Shown piece by piece: positions 1 through 8,534 of a stretch of DNA of 14,339 nt. This DNA comes from Jimgerdemannia flammicorona (taxonomy: Eukaryota > Mucoromycota > Endogonomycetes > Endogonales > Endogonaceae): assembly GCA_003990745.1 (NCBI GenBank), contig RBNI01004278.1, positions 1 to 14,339 of the forward strand, in the 5' to 3' direction. Made by a program: the position numbers and the translations under genes. Positions within the stretch are counted from its first letter, which is position 1. Every line of letters starts with the position of its first letter. The notes below the pieces were generated by a model. The model worked only from the letters and a program-made list of their open reading frames with translations, was not told the DNA's origin and ran no database searches.

Positions 1-240
1 TTTTTTTTCAATAACTATTTTTTCTAATTTGGATAAATGATTATATATATTTAATATAGATAAATAATTTTGAAATATATTTTCCAATTTTTAAAATATA
101 TTTTAAATTAGATTTTAGATCAGATTGATTTTTAGATCAGATATATTGCTAACTTGGTTATTTTTAGATTAGATAGATTTTTTTTATTTTTTTTTATTTT
201 TTTTTATTTTTATTATTTATTTATTTATTTATTTATTTTT
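1..240. other. AT-rich flank, no gene
   Basis: This stretch is dominated by A and T and has no open frame of note. Between about 110 and 180 a motif close to TTTTTAGATCAGAT occurs three times (the third copy reads TTTTTAGATTAGAT), so a short degenerate tandem repeat may be present. No host gene can be recognised. It is the genomic sequence next to the 3' end of the minus-strand Penelope-like element, although the window is too short to prove it is unique DNA. Confidence 0.6.
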
Positions 241-242
241 AT
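178..242. repeat. T-rich simple repeat, (TTTTTTTTTA)n then (TTTA)n
   Basis: Three or four units of a T-run plus A are followed by about six TTTA/TTTTA units. Read on the minus strand this is an A-rich (AAAT)n tail lying directly after the 3' end of the minus-strand retroelement's pLTR. The internal copy of the same pLTR (near 4134) does not carry it. It is therefore either a 3' tail added during target-primed reverse transcription or a microsatellite used as target site. Confidence 0.75.
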
Positions 243-915
243 TAAATAAGTAGATAATAGAAAAAGAGTATTTAGCAAGATATGATGCTGATATGGCAGA
301 TATGAAGATCTGGTAAAAGTCAAGCAGTAAGAAGTGATAAGCTTATGTGAATTTTCACAATAGAACAGAAAAGTAGAATAAAGTATTTTCTGAAGTAAGA
401 TATAATTGATCTATAATTCACCCATAGCACTACAGTACATAATAATCTTTATTCAAAAATGAAAACAAAGTTTGAGTACAAGAGATACAGATCTAACCTC
501 AGAATTCCAGAATTAGAATAGTATATAAGTACTTAGACCTTATTCTGATCCAAACAAAAGTTCAAATTAGGCATTATCAATCTACACACATGATAGACCA
601 TTAAAAACCCAATATAGAAATAATTAGAAAAAGGTACCAGTTATGTGATCAAATATTATATATATATAAACAAATGCTAAAAACAGAATTAGACTAATGA
701 TGATCATATATCATTATATGATTGTCACTTATAGGTTTAAACCTCTAAAAATTATTAGTACTCAAAGGTACAGACATTAGGTCTAGAGCCTCACAACTGG
801 AGTAGAGTAGAGCCTCAGCACTGGAGTGAGCAAAGTGAGCAGAGGTAGACAGGTATCACAGAGCATAAGTATACAGGTGTCAGACCTAGAGCCTTATACC
901 AGAGGTTGTCTGGTA
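241..915 (-). repeat. pLTR copy 1 (3' end of minus element)
   Basis: This block matches 4134-4816 in direct orientation and 4817-5333 and 8535-8797 in inverted orientation. Shared landmarks are the ATTAAAT-AGTAGA start, a TTTATT block at 448-453 (AATAAA in sense), a palindromic GGTTTAAACC near 735, and two GGCTCTAG-type motifs near 774-791 and 877-894. The right boundary is set where copies 1 and 2 stop agreeing, after GAGGTTGTC, and is uncertain by about 15 bp. Confidence 0.82.
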
Positions 916-1239
916 ATTTTTCACATTTTTAAATATTATATGGTATGTATAAGCAGTATGGTCTCAAGGAGGACTTAGAGTGAAACTGGTATTTGAGATA
1001 GTATTAAGAATGGTAAAACCATTCTTCTGAGTGATAATTGGTCATTAAGTGGTCACAGGAAAATTAAAATAAAGCAAAGTAGTATATAGAGTCTTATTAG
1101 ACTATTGATATAGCTATTGGGCCATATCATATTAGATGATAAGCAATGGGGGAGAAAAAGCAGAGTGGGAAATAGAGGGGTGGGAAATAAGGAGAGGGGT
1201 TAAAAGTGAAGTTTGAACCTCAAACCAATTAATTAAACT
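916..1239 (-). other. 3' untranslated region of minus PLE
   Basis: This region lies between the end of the reverse transcriptase and the 3' pLTR. It is clearly homologous to 8251-8534 on the other strand; for example, both carry a CTCAAGGAGGACTTAGAGTG block (plus-strand reading here). No open frame is conserved between the copies. I looked for the signature of a GIY-YIG endonuclease here and did not find one. Confidence 0.55.
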
Positions 1240-2527
1240 CAATTGAGTAGTTATAACTCAATAGGGTATCCTTTCCTGTAAACTAGGAATTCAGTCAAAG
1301 ACTGATACTCATCAAGTCAATCACAGCAAGATGAGCAGAGTAGCAATAGGCAGCAAGCCTTATTCACAATATATAGATGTAGTGTCTTCCTAGGGTAATT
1401 ACTCAATCAGTCAACAAACTGTATACTATATGGGAATTTGGCAAAGTGATCTGTACAGAATAGTATAACTTAGATTTCTAGGTCTAAGTAATAGTATGGT
1501 CCAGCAGATAAGACTTCCTATTCAATATGATGGTACAGAGGGTATACAGTATCAAAAATTGAGACCAAGTCTATATTCATAGGTATAAAGTAATTAAATC
1601 ATCAATAAAGTAGTAGAACTTTAGCCTGGCAGTGACAGCTTGGCTAAGCAGATGATTGAGTGCTTGCAAGACATATAATTTATAAGCAAAACTAATAAGA
1701 TTGACAAGATCCAGAGTACAATTAGTACTCATAGCAATGTCAGTTACTGAGTAGAAGGAGCTGATGGTAGATGTAAATGTCATATGAGTCATAACTATGC
1801 AGACAAGACCTAAAATGACTTTAAGCGATAATGAGCCAGGAGGAAAGACCACTATTAATAAAAAAGTGAGGCAGTTGATATACTCATCTAATGTGATCCT
1901 GGTGTAGAAGGCAGTAAAATCTTTAGTAGTAATATAGCAGCAATCTGACACATCTAGGTAATCTGATCAAACTAATTATAATAGTTCTAATATATTACAT
2001 AGAGGTGAATATTATGAATAACTCATATTATAGCACAGATGGGCTGACCCCAGATGGAGAAAGTGAAATAGAAAATGTAAAATCTCAGTTGTAAGAGAGT
2101 TGAATACTCTAACAATAGGGTACTATACCATACAAGCCCCTTTGTATACCTTGGGTAGTATATGAAATATAGATAACTTGTAATCATTGAGTTCTATAAG
2201 GTGTTTCCAAATTGACATATAACTTGAATCGCTAATGCAGAACTCTAGTAGACCCAGTAGATCTAATCTCACTGATTCCTTAACATTATCAATTATAGAG
2301 AAATCATTCACATATACAGGATCATGAAGGAGGAACTGAAGACCAGTAAGATATAGAGTATGCAGAATTACAGTGAACCCCAGATTCTTATCAGTAAGAC
2401 AGACTGTGAAGTTATCATGAGTATGGATATCTTTAAGAAGGCATTGGAACTTCTTCAGTATAAGTATGCCAGACACATTCATTGTGGGTTGGATAGCTTG
2501 ATTTAGTGTAGTACTCATATGAAACAT
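1240..2527 (-). pseudogene. Penelope-type reverse transcriptase, minus copy
   Basis: The frame opens at 2527 and shows the fingers region: LTDKNLGFTV, then FHILPKVYKG followed after a stop by YPIV, matching the DKNLG and lPKvHK/RPI signatures of Penelope-group enzymes. The palm lies at 1951-1577: motif A as KDFTAFYTRI, motif B as DIAMSTN (GxAMGTN in relatives), motif C as FIDD at 1609-1598. Further on, YRKGY near 1275 fits the conserved RGY in the C-terminal thumb region. All key aspartates of motifs A and C are still present here, unlike in the plus copy, but several stops and shifts make the gene dead. No GIY-YIG nuclease follows. The enzyme would copy the element's RNA at its target. Confidence 0.78.
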
Positions 2528-2968
2528 AATTTACATATTTTTTATACAGTATAGCAGTCACCATTTTGATAGCACCCAGATAGATATCTCTAGGATATTA
2601 TTGAAATTACTCATAGAGGTCCAGAAGGTGGTAAGATTGAGATGCTATTAAAACAATGATAATGAAATCAGATCAATAGTACTGTTCATCAATGCCAACT
2701 CAGAGAGAATAAACTTAGGACCAAAGTTCAGTATATATATATATGAGCTCAGGAGTAAGCCAAGGTAGAGATATATCAGTAACAAAGCTCTCCTCAGTAA
2801 ATATCTAGAATCAAGGGACAAAAAACTAACTTAAGTATAAACTGAGAAGAGTAGATATAAAGGCAAAATCCTGAGTTAGTATTGAGACTGCTACTCTATA
2901 TGGAATAGAGACATTAGGGTCAAACTATACTGCTAGAAAGTCATATAAGACTTCTGAGCTGGAGACCT
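2528..2968 (-). other. Spacer upstream of minus RT
   Basis: Homologous to 6498-6934 on the plus strand but with no conserved open frame that I could follow; stops are frequent in all frames of both copies. It probably encoded the N-terminal part of the polymerase protein, because the reverse transcriptase fingers start directly downstream. Nothing else is recognisable. Confidence 0.45.
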
Positions 2969-3169
2969 CTAGTTTTTTGAAACTAAAGGACAGATGTTGT
3001 TAGTGTTATACCATATAACATGATATTTAGTGGCAGTATACTTATTGTACTATGGTATGAATGCTCTGGCAGTACTCTTAAATAAGTAGCTTGAAGTTAA
3101 TGAGTGGCTGGTCCCAGTAGAAGCAGATGAAATAGACAGAGAAGGTGAAGTCTTATGCACTTGCTTGAC
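2969..3169 (-). pseudogene. Cys/His-cluster segment, minus PLE copy
   Basis: This is the counterpart of 6306-6497, read on the minus strand and ending in PLVSKN and a stop at the same place. A TAG at 3052-3050 stands where the plus copy has CAG. In the cluster the residues read YNKYTATKYHVIWYN, so most putative ligands have become Tyr (TGC/TGT to TAC/TAT, CAT to TAT). These are transitions expected from cytosine deamination on either strand. Confidence 0.45.
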
Positions 3170-3380
3170 TCCTTTTACAGAACCCTCTGACAAGGTAGGA
3201 GATAGGGGACAAGGACCTCAATGGGCCTTAGTAGGTATACCAAGATATCTAGAATAGTTGCAGTAGTTTAGCACAATAGAGGCCAAAGTTATGCTCACTC
3301 TCTTAACCTTTCCTACAGCCCCTGCAGATGGAGTGATAGAGGATCAGAGAGTGGGAACACTTTTTTTCAGCTAGACAGAA
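3170..3380 (-). other. Degraded ORF1 C-terminal region, minus copy
   Basis: This sequence links the alanine-rich frame to the Cys/His segment and matches 6096-6305 on the other strand. Both strands show fragments of a shared reading, but stops prevent assigning one frame. Confidence 0.4.
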
Positions 3381-4123
3381 CTAGTGGCAGCAGAAGTAAA
3401 TACATTTGGCACCTAGAGTAACAATCTCAGGGTACTTCTCAAGCTCCTCAGCTACAACTTTGTAAATGATAGCAACAATCTCTTCTTGAAGAAATAAGGA
3501 TGTGGAGACTATTGGGTGAACTGTAGCAGCAACTTTAGTAGTAGTGATAGCAGCAAGATGGCAAGATTGATATATAACAATATCAAAACTATGAAGCAGA
3601 AACAAGTTTATCTTGGCTTGGCCAGTGACAGCAAGGGTGGCAATATTCTTATTAGCCCCTTGGGTAGTATTGGCAGGAAGGCCAAAGAAAGCAATACTTC
3701 CATAGATACTTCCATAGCTTTGTTAATTTTAGCATACTGGTCCTTAGCATACTGGGCAGTAGTGTTATTCTTAGTCATAGTAGTCTCAATTGTAGCTTCA
3801 GTATAGTGCTTGGCTTCTGCAGATATAGTAGTAAGGGTAGTACCATACTATTCCTCTAGAAGGAGAGCAATCATAGTAGTAATCTTCTTAGAAGGGGTAA
3901 ACTTCCAATCAGTGAGTTGGGTCTGTAAGAATTCAGTGTGGTACTTATATATGGCAGCTATCTCAAGAGTACAGAGCACTCTGGTGTAAGTAGCATAGAA
4001 GGTAATAGAGACCTTGATAAGAGAGGTAGCCAAATAGATGGTCAGGTCATTGAACTTTGCCAAGTTAGTAAAAAAAGCAGTGGGGATGGCAGTATTGCCA
4101 TCTATATTTATGTTGTCTATCAT
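3381..4123 (-). pseudogene. PLE first reading frame, minus copy (alanine-rich protein, unknown family)
   Basis: The likely start is the ATG at 4123, shortly inside the pLTR boundary; the frame is also open a little upstream, to 4150. The first ~90 residues are open and read DNINIDGNTAIPTAFF and onward, matching the plus copy closely. After a TAG at 3847-3845 the frame is broken several times. The C-terminal part is open again from 3605 to 3381 and includes LQEEIVAIIYKVVAEELEKY, a helical stretch. I recognise no enzyme motif. It could be an RNA-binding or structural ORF1-type protein, which is inference from position only. Direct comparison with 5349-6095 shows the two copies were once the same coding sequence. 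Confidence 0.6.
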
Positions 4124-4133
4124 GTTGTATATT

Positions 4134-4816
4134 ATTAAATGAGTAGACAATAGAGAAAGAGTATTTAGTAAGATATAATACTGATATGGCAGATATGAAG
4201 ATCAGTGGTGGTAAAAGTCAAGCAGTAAGAAGTAATAAGCTTATGTAAATTTTCATAATAGAATAGAAAAGTGGAATAAATTATTTTCTGAAGCAAGGTG
4301 CAATTGATCTGCAATCTGCCCATAGTACTACAGTATGTGATAATCTTTATTCAAAAATAAAAACAAAGTTTGAGTATAAAAGACATAGATCTAACTTCAA
4401 AATTCTAGAATTAGAATGATGTATAAGTATCCAGACCTTATCCCAATTCAAACAAAAGTCTGAATTGGGTATCATTGATCTACACACATAATAGGCCATT
4501 AAAAACCTGATATAGAAATAATCAGAAAAAGGTACTAGTCATGTGATCAAATGTTATATATGTATAAACAAATACTAAAAATTGAACTAGACTAATGATG
4601 ATCATATGTTATTATATAATTATCACTTATAGATTTAAACCCCTAAAAATCATCAGCATCCAAAGGTGCAGACATCAGGCCTAGAGTCTTATAACTAAAG
4701 TAGAGTAGAGCCTCAGCACTGGAGTGAGCAAAGCAAGTAGAGATAGACAGGTATCATAGAGTATAAATATTCAGGCATTAGGCCTAGAGTTTTATACTAG
4801 AGGTTGTCCAGTGATT
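4134..4816 (-). repeat. pLTR copy 2 (5' end of minus element)
   Basis: This is the direct repeat of 241-915, and many substitutions between the two are transitions (A/G or C/T). In sense its end at 4134 runs straight into the element's first reading frame with no A-rich tail, which marks it as the 5' copy. Its outer end at 4816 touches the inverted pLTR of the other element. A sense AATAAA lies at 4351-4346. Confidence 0.85.
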
Positions 4817-5333
4817 TTTAGATTTTAAACCTATAAGTGACAATTATGTAATGATATGTAATTATCATTAGTCTAGTTCCATTTTAAGTATTTATTTATA
4901 TATGTATAACATTTAATCACATAACTAGTACCTTTTCTCAATTGTTTCTATATTAGATTTTTAATGGCCTATCATGTGTATAGATCAATAATGCTTAATT
5001 CAGACTTTGTTTAGATTAGAGCAAGATCTGGGTACTTATGTATCATTCCAATTCCAGAATTCTAGAGTTAGATCTATGTCTCTTATACTTAAACTTTGTT
5101 TTTATTTTTGAATAAAGACTATTATATACTGTGGTACTATGAGCAGGTTACAGATCAATTGCACCTTACTTTAGAAAACACTTTATTCCACTTTTCTGTT
5201 CTGTTATAAAAATTTATATAAGCTTATCACTTCTTACTATTTGACTTTTACTGCCAACCTTCATATCTATCATATCAGCATTATATCTTACTAAACACTC
5301 TTCCTCTATTGTCTACTCATTTAATAATACACA
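4817..5333 (+). repeat. pLTR copy 3 (5' end of plus element, truncated)
   Basis: This is the reverse complement of most of copy 2. Homology starts in the block around the palindromic TTTAAACC and runs to CTCATTTAATAA at 5320-5333, so the outer ~190 bp, with the two GGCTCTAG motifs, is missing. A sense AATAAA lies at 5111-5116. Loss of the 5' end fits incomplete reverse transcription, or a recombination that joined the two elements. Confidence 0.85.
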
Positions 5334-5335
5334 AT

Positions 5336-6095
5336 ATGATAGACAAATATGAATATAAATGGCAATGCTGCTATCTCTACTACTTCTTTTACCGACTTAG
5401 CAAAGTTTGACAATCTGGCTATATACTTGGCTACCTCTCTTGTCAAGGTCCCTATTATCTTCCATACTGCTTATACCAGAGTACTCTATACTCTCAAGAT
5501 AGCTACTGTACATGAGCACTGTACTGAATTCTTACAGGCCCAACTCGCTGATTGGAAGTTTATCTCTTCTAAGAAGATTGCTGCTGCAATTGTCCTCCTT
5601 CCAGAGAAACAGCATAGTGCTGCTCTTACTACTGTATCTGCAGAAGCTAAGTATTATACCAAAGCTACAATCAAGGCTGCCATGACCAAGAATAATGCTG
5701 CTGCCTAGTATGCTAAGAACCAGTATGCTAAAATTGACAAAACCATAGAAGTATCTATGAAAGCACTTGCTTTCTTTGGCCTTTCCACTGATACTACCCA
5801 AGGGGCTGACAAGAATATTGCCACCCTCACTACTACCAATTGAGCCAAGATAAACTTGTTTTTGTTCTATAGTTTTGACATTGTCATATATCAATCTTAC
5901 TGTCTTGCTGCTGCTGCTACTGCTAAAGCCACCACTACTATAGTCTGTCTGACAGTCTCCACATTCTTATCTCTTCAAGAAGAGATTGCCACTACCTACC
6001 TGCAAAGTTATAGCTGAGGAGCTTGGGAAGTATCCCAAGATTATTACTCTAAATGCCAAATATATATTTACTTCTAGTCCCACTAGTTCTGCCTA
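5336..6095 (+). pseudogene. PLE first reading frame, plus copy (alanine-rich protein, unknown family)
   Basis: The counterpart ATG at 5336-5338 is thrown out of frame by a one-base difference within 15 bases. The coding frame continues from 5349 as MNINGNAAISTTSF and stays open to a TAG at 5706-5708. The minus copy has CAG at that site, inside the repeated phrase QYAKNQYAK. The protein is rich in Ala, Thr, Ile and Lys and is probably mostly helical. Downstream, ALAFFGLSTDTTQGADKNIA is also shared with the minus copy. No family could be assigned. It precedes the reverse transcriptase by about 850 bp, the usual place for an accessory first ORF. Confidence 0.6.
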
Positions 6096-6305
6096 GTTAA
6101 AAAAGAGTATCTCTACTCCCAATCCTCTACTTCTATGTCTGTGGGAGCTGCAGGAAAGGTTAAGGAGGTGAGTATGACTTTGGCCTCTATTGCACTGAAC
6201 TGCTGCAATTGTTCTGGACATCTTGGTATACCTACTAAGGCCTATTGAGGTTCTTGCCCCCTATCTTCTATCTTGTCAGAGAGTTCTGTAAAAGGGGTCA
6301 AGTGA

Positions 6306-6497
6306 GTGCATAAGGCTTCACCTTTTCTATCTGTTTCATCTGCTTCTACCAGGGCCAGCTACTCATTGACTTTGAGCTACTTATCTAAGAGCACCACCAG
6401 GGCATTTGTGCTACAGTGTAACAAGTGTACTGCCACCAAATGTTATATCATATGGCATAATGCCAGTAATGTCTGTCCTCTAGTTTCAAAAAACTAG
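6306..6497 (+). pseudogene. Cys/His-cluster segment, plus PLE copy
   Basis: An open stretch of 63 residues ends in PLVSKN and a stop. Its core is CNKCTATKCYIIWHNASNVC, which spaces Cys/His as CX2C-X4-C-X4-H-X5-C. The same frame is recognisable at 3169-2969 on the other strand, where two Cys and the His are replaced by Tyr, each by one transition. Conservation of the reading in both copies argues for real former coding sequence, possibly a zinc-binding tail of ORF1 or the N-terminal part of the polymerase protein. The spacing is not a classical CCHC knuckle, so metal binding is only a suggestion. Confidence 0.45.
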
Positions 6498-6934
6498 AGA
6501 TCCCTAGTCCAGAAGTCTTATATAACTTCCCAGTAGCATAGTTTGGCCCTGATATCTCCATTCTATATAAGGTAGCGGCCTCAACACCAATTCAGAATTT
6601 TGTCTTCATATCTACTTTTCCTAGTTCATGCTTAAGTCAGTTTTTCATCCCTCAGTTCTAGATATTTACTGAGGAGAGCTTTGTTACTGATATACCTCTA
6701 CTTTGGCTTACTCCTGAGCTCACATATATGCTGAACTTTAGCTCTAAGTTTGTTCTCTCTGGGTTAATATCAATGAATAGTACTATTGATCTGATTTCAT
6801 TATCATCATTTCAATAGTATCTTAACCTTGCCACCTTCTGGACCTCTATAGATAATTCCAATAATGTCCCAGAGATATCTGCCTAGGTGTCATCAAAATG
6901 GTGACTATTATACTATATGAAAAATATGTAAATT
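6498..6934 (+). other. Spacer upstream of plus RT
   Basis: Counterpart of 2528-2968. It holds no open frame of note. The presumed N-terminal portion of the polymerase protein is too broken to read. Confidence 0.45.
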
Positions 6935-8250
6935 ATGTTTCATATGAGTGCTGTACTAAATCAAGCTATCTGATCTACAACAAATATATCTGGCATGCTT
7001 GTACTGAAGAAGTTCTGATGCTTTCTCAAAGATATCTATACTTATGATAACTTTATGGTCTGTCTTATCAACAAGAATCTGGAGTTTGCCATAATTCTGT
7101 ATACTCTATATCTTACTGATCTTTGGTCTCTCCTTCATGATCCTGCATATGTAAACAATTTCTCTATAATTGATAATGTTAAAGAATCAGTGAGGTTAGA
7201 CCTACTGAATCTACTAGAGTTCTGTATTGGTAATTCAAGTTGTATACTGATTTAGAAATATCTTATGGAACCCAATAATTGTAAGTTATCCATATTTCAT
7301 GTACTACCCAAGGTATACAAAGGGGCTTGTATGGCATAGTACCCTATCATTGGAGCATTCAACTCTCCTATGACTGAGATTTTGTATTTCTTATCTTGCT
7401 TTCTCTGTCTGTGATCAGTCCATCTGTGCTATAATGTGAGTTATTTACAATATTCACCTCTATATAATATATTAGAACTATTATAATTAGTTCAATCAGA
7501 TTATCTAGATGTGTCAGATTGCTACTACATTACTACTGGAGATTTTGCTACCTTTTATACTAGGATCATATTAGATAAGTATATTGACTACCTCACCTTT
7601 TTGTTGATGGTAGCCTTCCCCCCTAATTCTTTATTACTCAAAGCTGTTTTAGGTCTTGTTCACATAGTTATGACTTGTATGATGTTTACATCTACCATCA
7701 GCTCCTTCCACTCAGTGACTAGCATTTCTATGGGTACTAATTATACTCTGGATCTTACTAATCTTGTTGATTTTGCTCATGAATTATATACCTTACAAGT
7801 ACCTGATCATCTGCTTAGCTGAGCCATCACTGTCAGGCTAAAGTTCTACTGCTTTATTGATAATTTAATTGTCTTTATACCTATGAATAGGACTTGGCCT
7901 TGATTTTTGGTACTGTATATCTTCTGTACCATTATATCAAATAGGAAGTCTTATCTGCTGGACTATACTATTACTTAGACCTGGAAATCTAAGTTATACT
8001 ATTCCATATAGGCCACTTTGCCAAATTCTTGCATAGTATACAGTTTGTTGACTAGTTGAGCAATTACCCTAGAAAGATACTATATCTATGCATTATGAAC
8101 AAGACTTACCACCTATCACTACTCTGCTCATCTTGCTATAATTGGCTTAATAAGTGTTGGTCTTTGGCCAAATTCCTGGTTTACAGAAAAGGATACTCTG
8201 TTGATGTTATAATCACTCAATTGAGTTTGGTTGATTGGCTTGAGATTTGA
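6935..8250 (+). pseudogene. Penelope-type reverse transcriptase, plus copy
   Basis: From the ATG at 6935 the frame runs through LINKNLEFAI (7064 on), FHVLPKVYKG (near 7296) and YPIIGAFNSPMTE. After a broken stretch the palm continues from 7511: GDFATFYTRI with the motif A aspartate at 7541-7543, SISMGTN at about 7724-7744 (motif B) and FIDN at 7853-7864, where the second catalytic Asp has become Asn. A shift then leads to the C-terminal part at 8056-8250 with RKGYSVDVI at 8185 on. In-frame TGA codons at 6971 and 7016 correspond to CAA in the minus copy. The order of motifs fits Penelope-like enzymes. Telomerase-like and LINE enzymes fit less well because of the DKNLG, PKVHK and GTN signatures. 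Confidence 0.78.
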
Positions 8251-8534
8251 ACTTCACTTTTAACCCCTCTCCTTATTTTCCACCCCTCTATTTCCTACTC
8301 CACTTTTTCTTCCATTGCTTGTTGTCTAATATAACATAGTCTGATGGCTACATCAACAGCCTGATAAGACTCTACATATCACTTTGCTTCATTTTGATTT
8401 CTCTATGACTACCTAATGACCAATCATCACTCAGAAGAATGGTTTTACTGTTCTTAATACTATCTCAAATATCAGTTTCACTCTAAGTCCTCCTTGAGGC
8501 TGTACTCTCTATATATGCTGTATGATGTTTAAAA
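8251..8534 (+). other. 3' untranslated region of plus PLE
   Basis: Counterpart of 916-1239. It has no conserved reading frame and no visible nuclease motif, and it runs into the 3' pLTR near 8535. Confidence 0.5.

Larger units (their letters stand above)
241..4816 (-). mobile_element. Penelope-like retroelement, minus-strand copy (degenerate)
   Basis: This is a complete-looking but dead copy. In sense order it contains a 5' pLTR (4816 to 4134), an alanine-rich first frame (from about 4123), a Cys/His segment (3169 to 2969), a reverse transcriptase (2527 to about 1240), a 3' untranslated part and a 3' pLTR (about 915 to 241) followed by an A-rich tail. The same order and sequence occur on the plus strand from 4817. 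Assignment to the Penelope group rests on the reverse transcriptase motifs and on terminal repeats combined with an A-rich 3' tail. It is not a standard LTR element, because I see no protease, RNase H or integrase. Only two CG dinucleotides remain in the whole copy, by eye. Confidence 0.8.

Noticed and set aside
3516..4138. Plus-strand open frames opposite the minus-strand ORF1
   Set aside because: The inverted copy preserves the minus-strand reading at the protein level, not these frames.
8251..8534. GIY-YIG endonuclease downstream of the Penelope-like RT
   Set aside because: No GIY or YIG signature or the conserved Arg/Glu pattern could be read in either copy, though heavy decay limits this conclusion.
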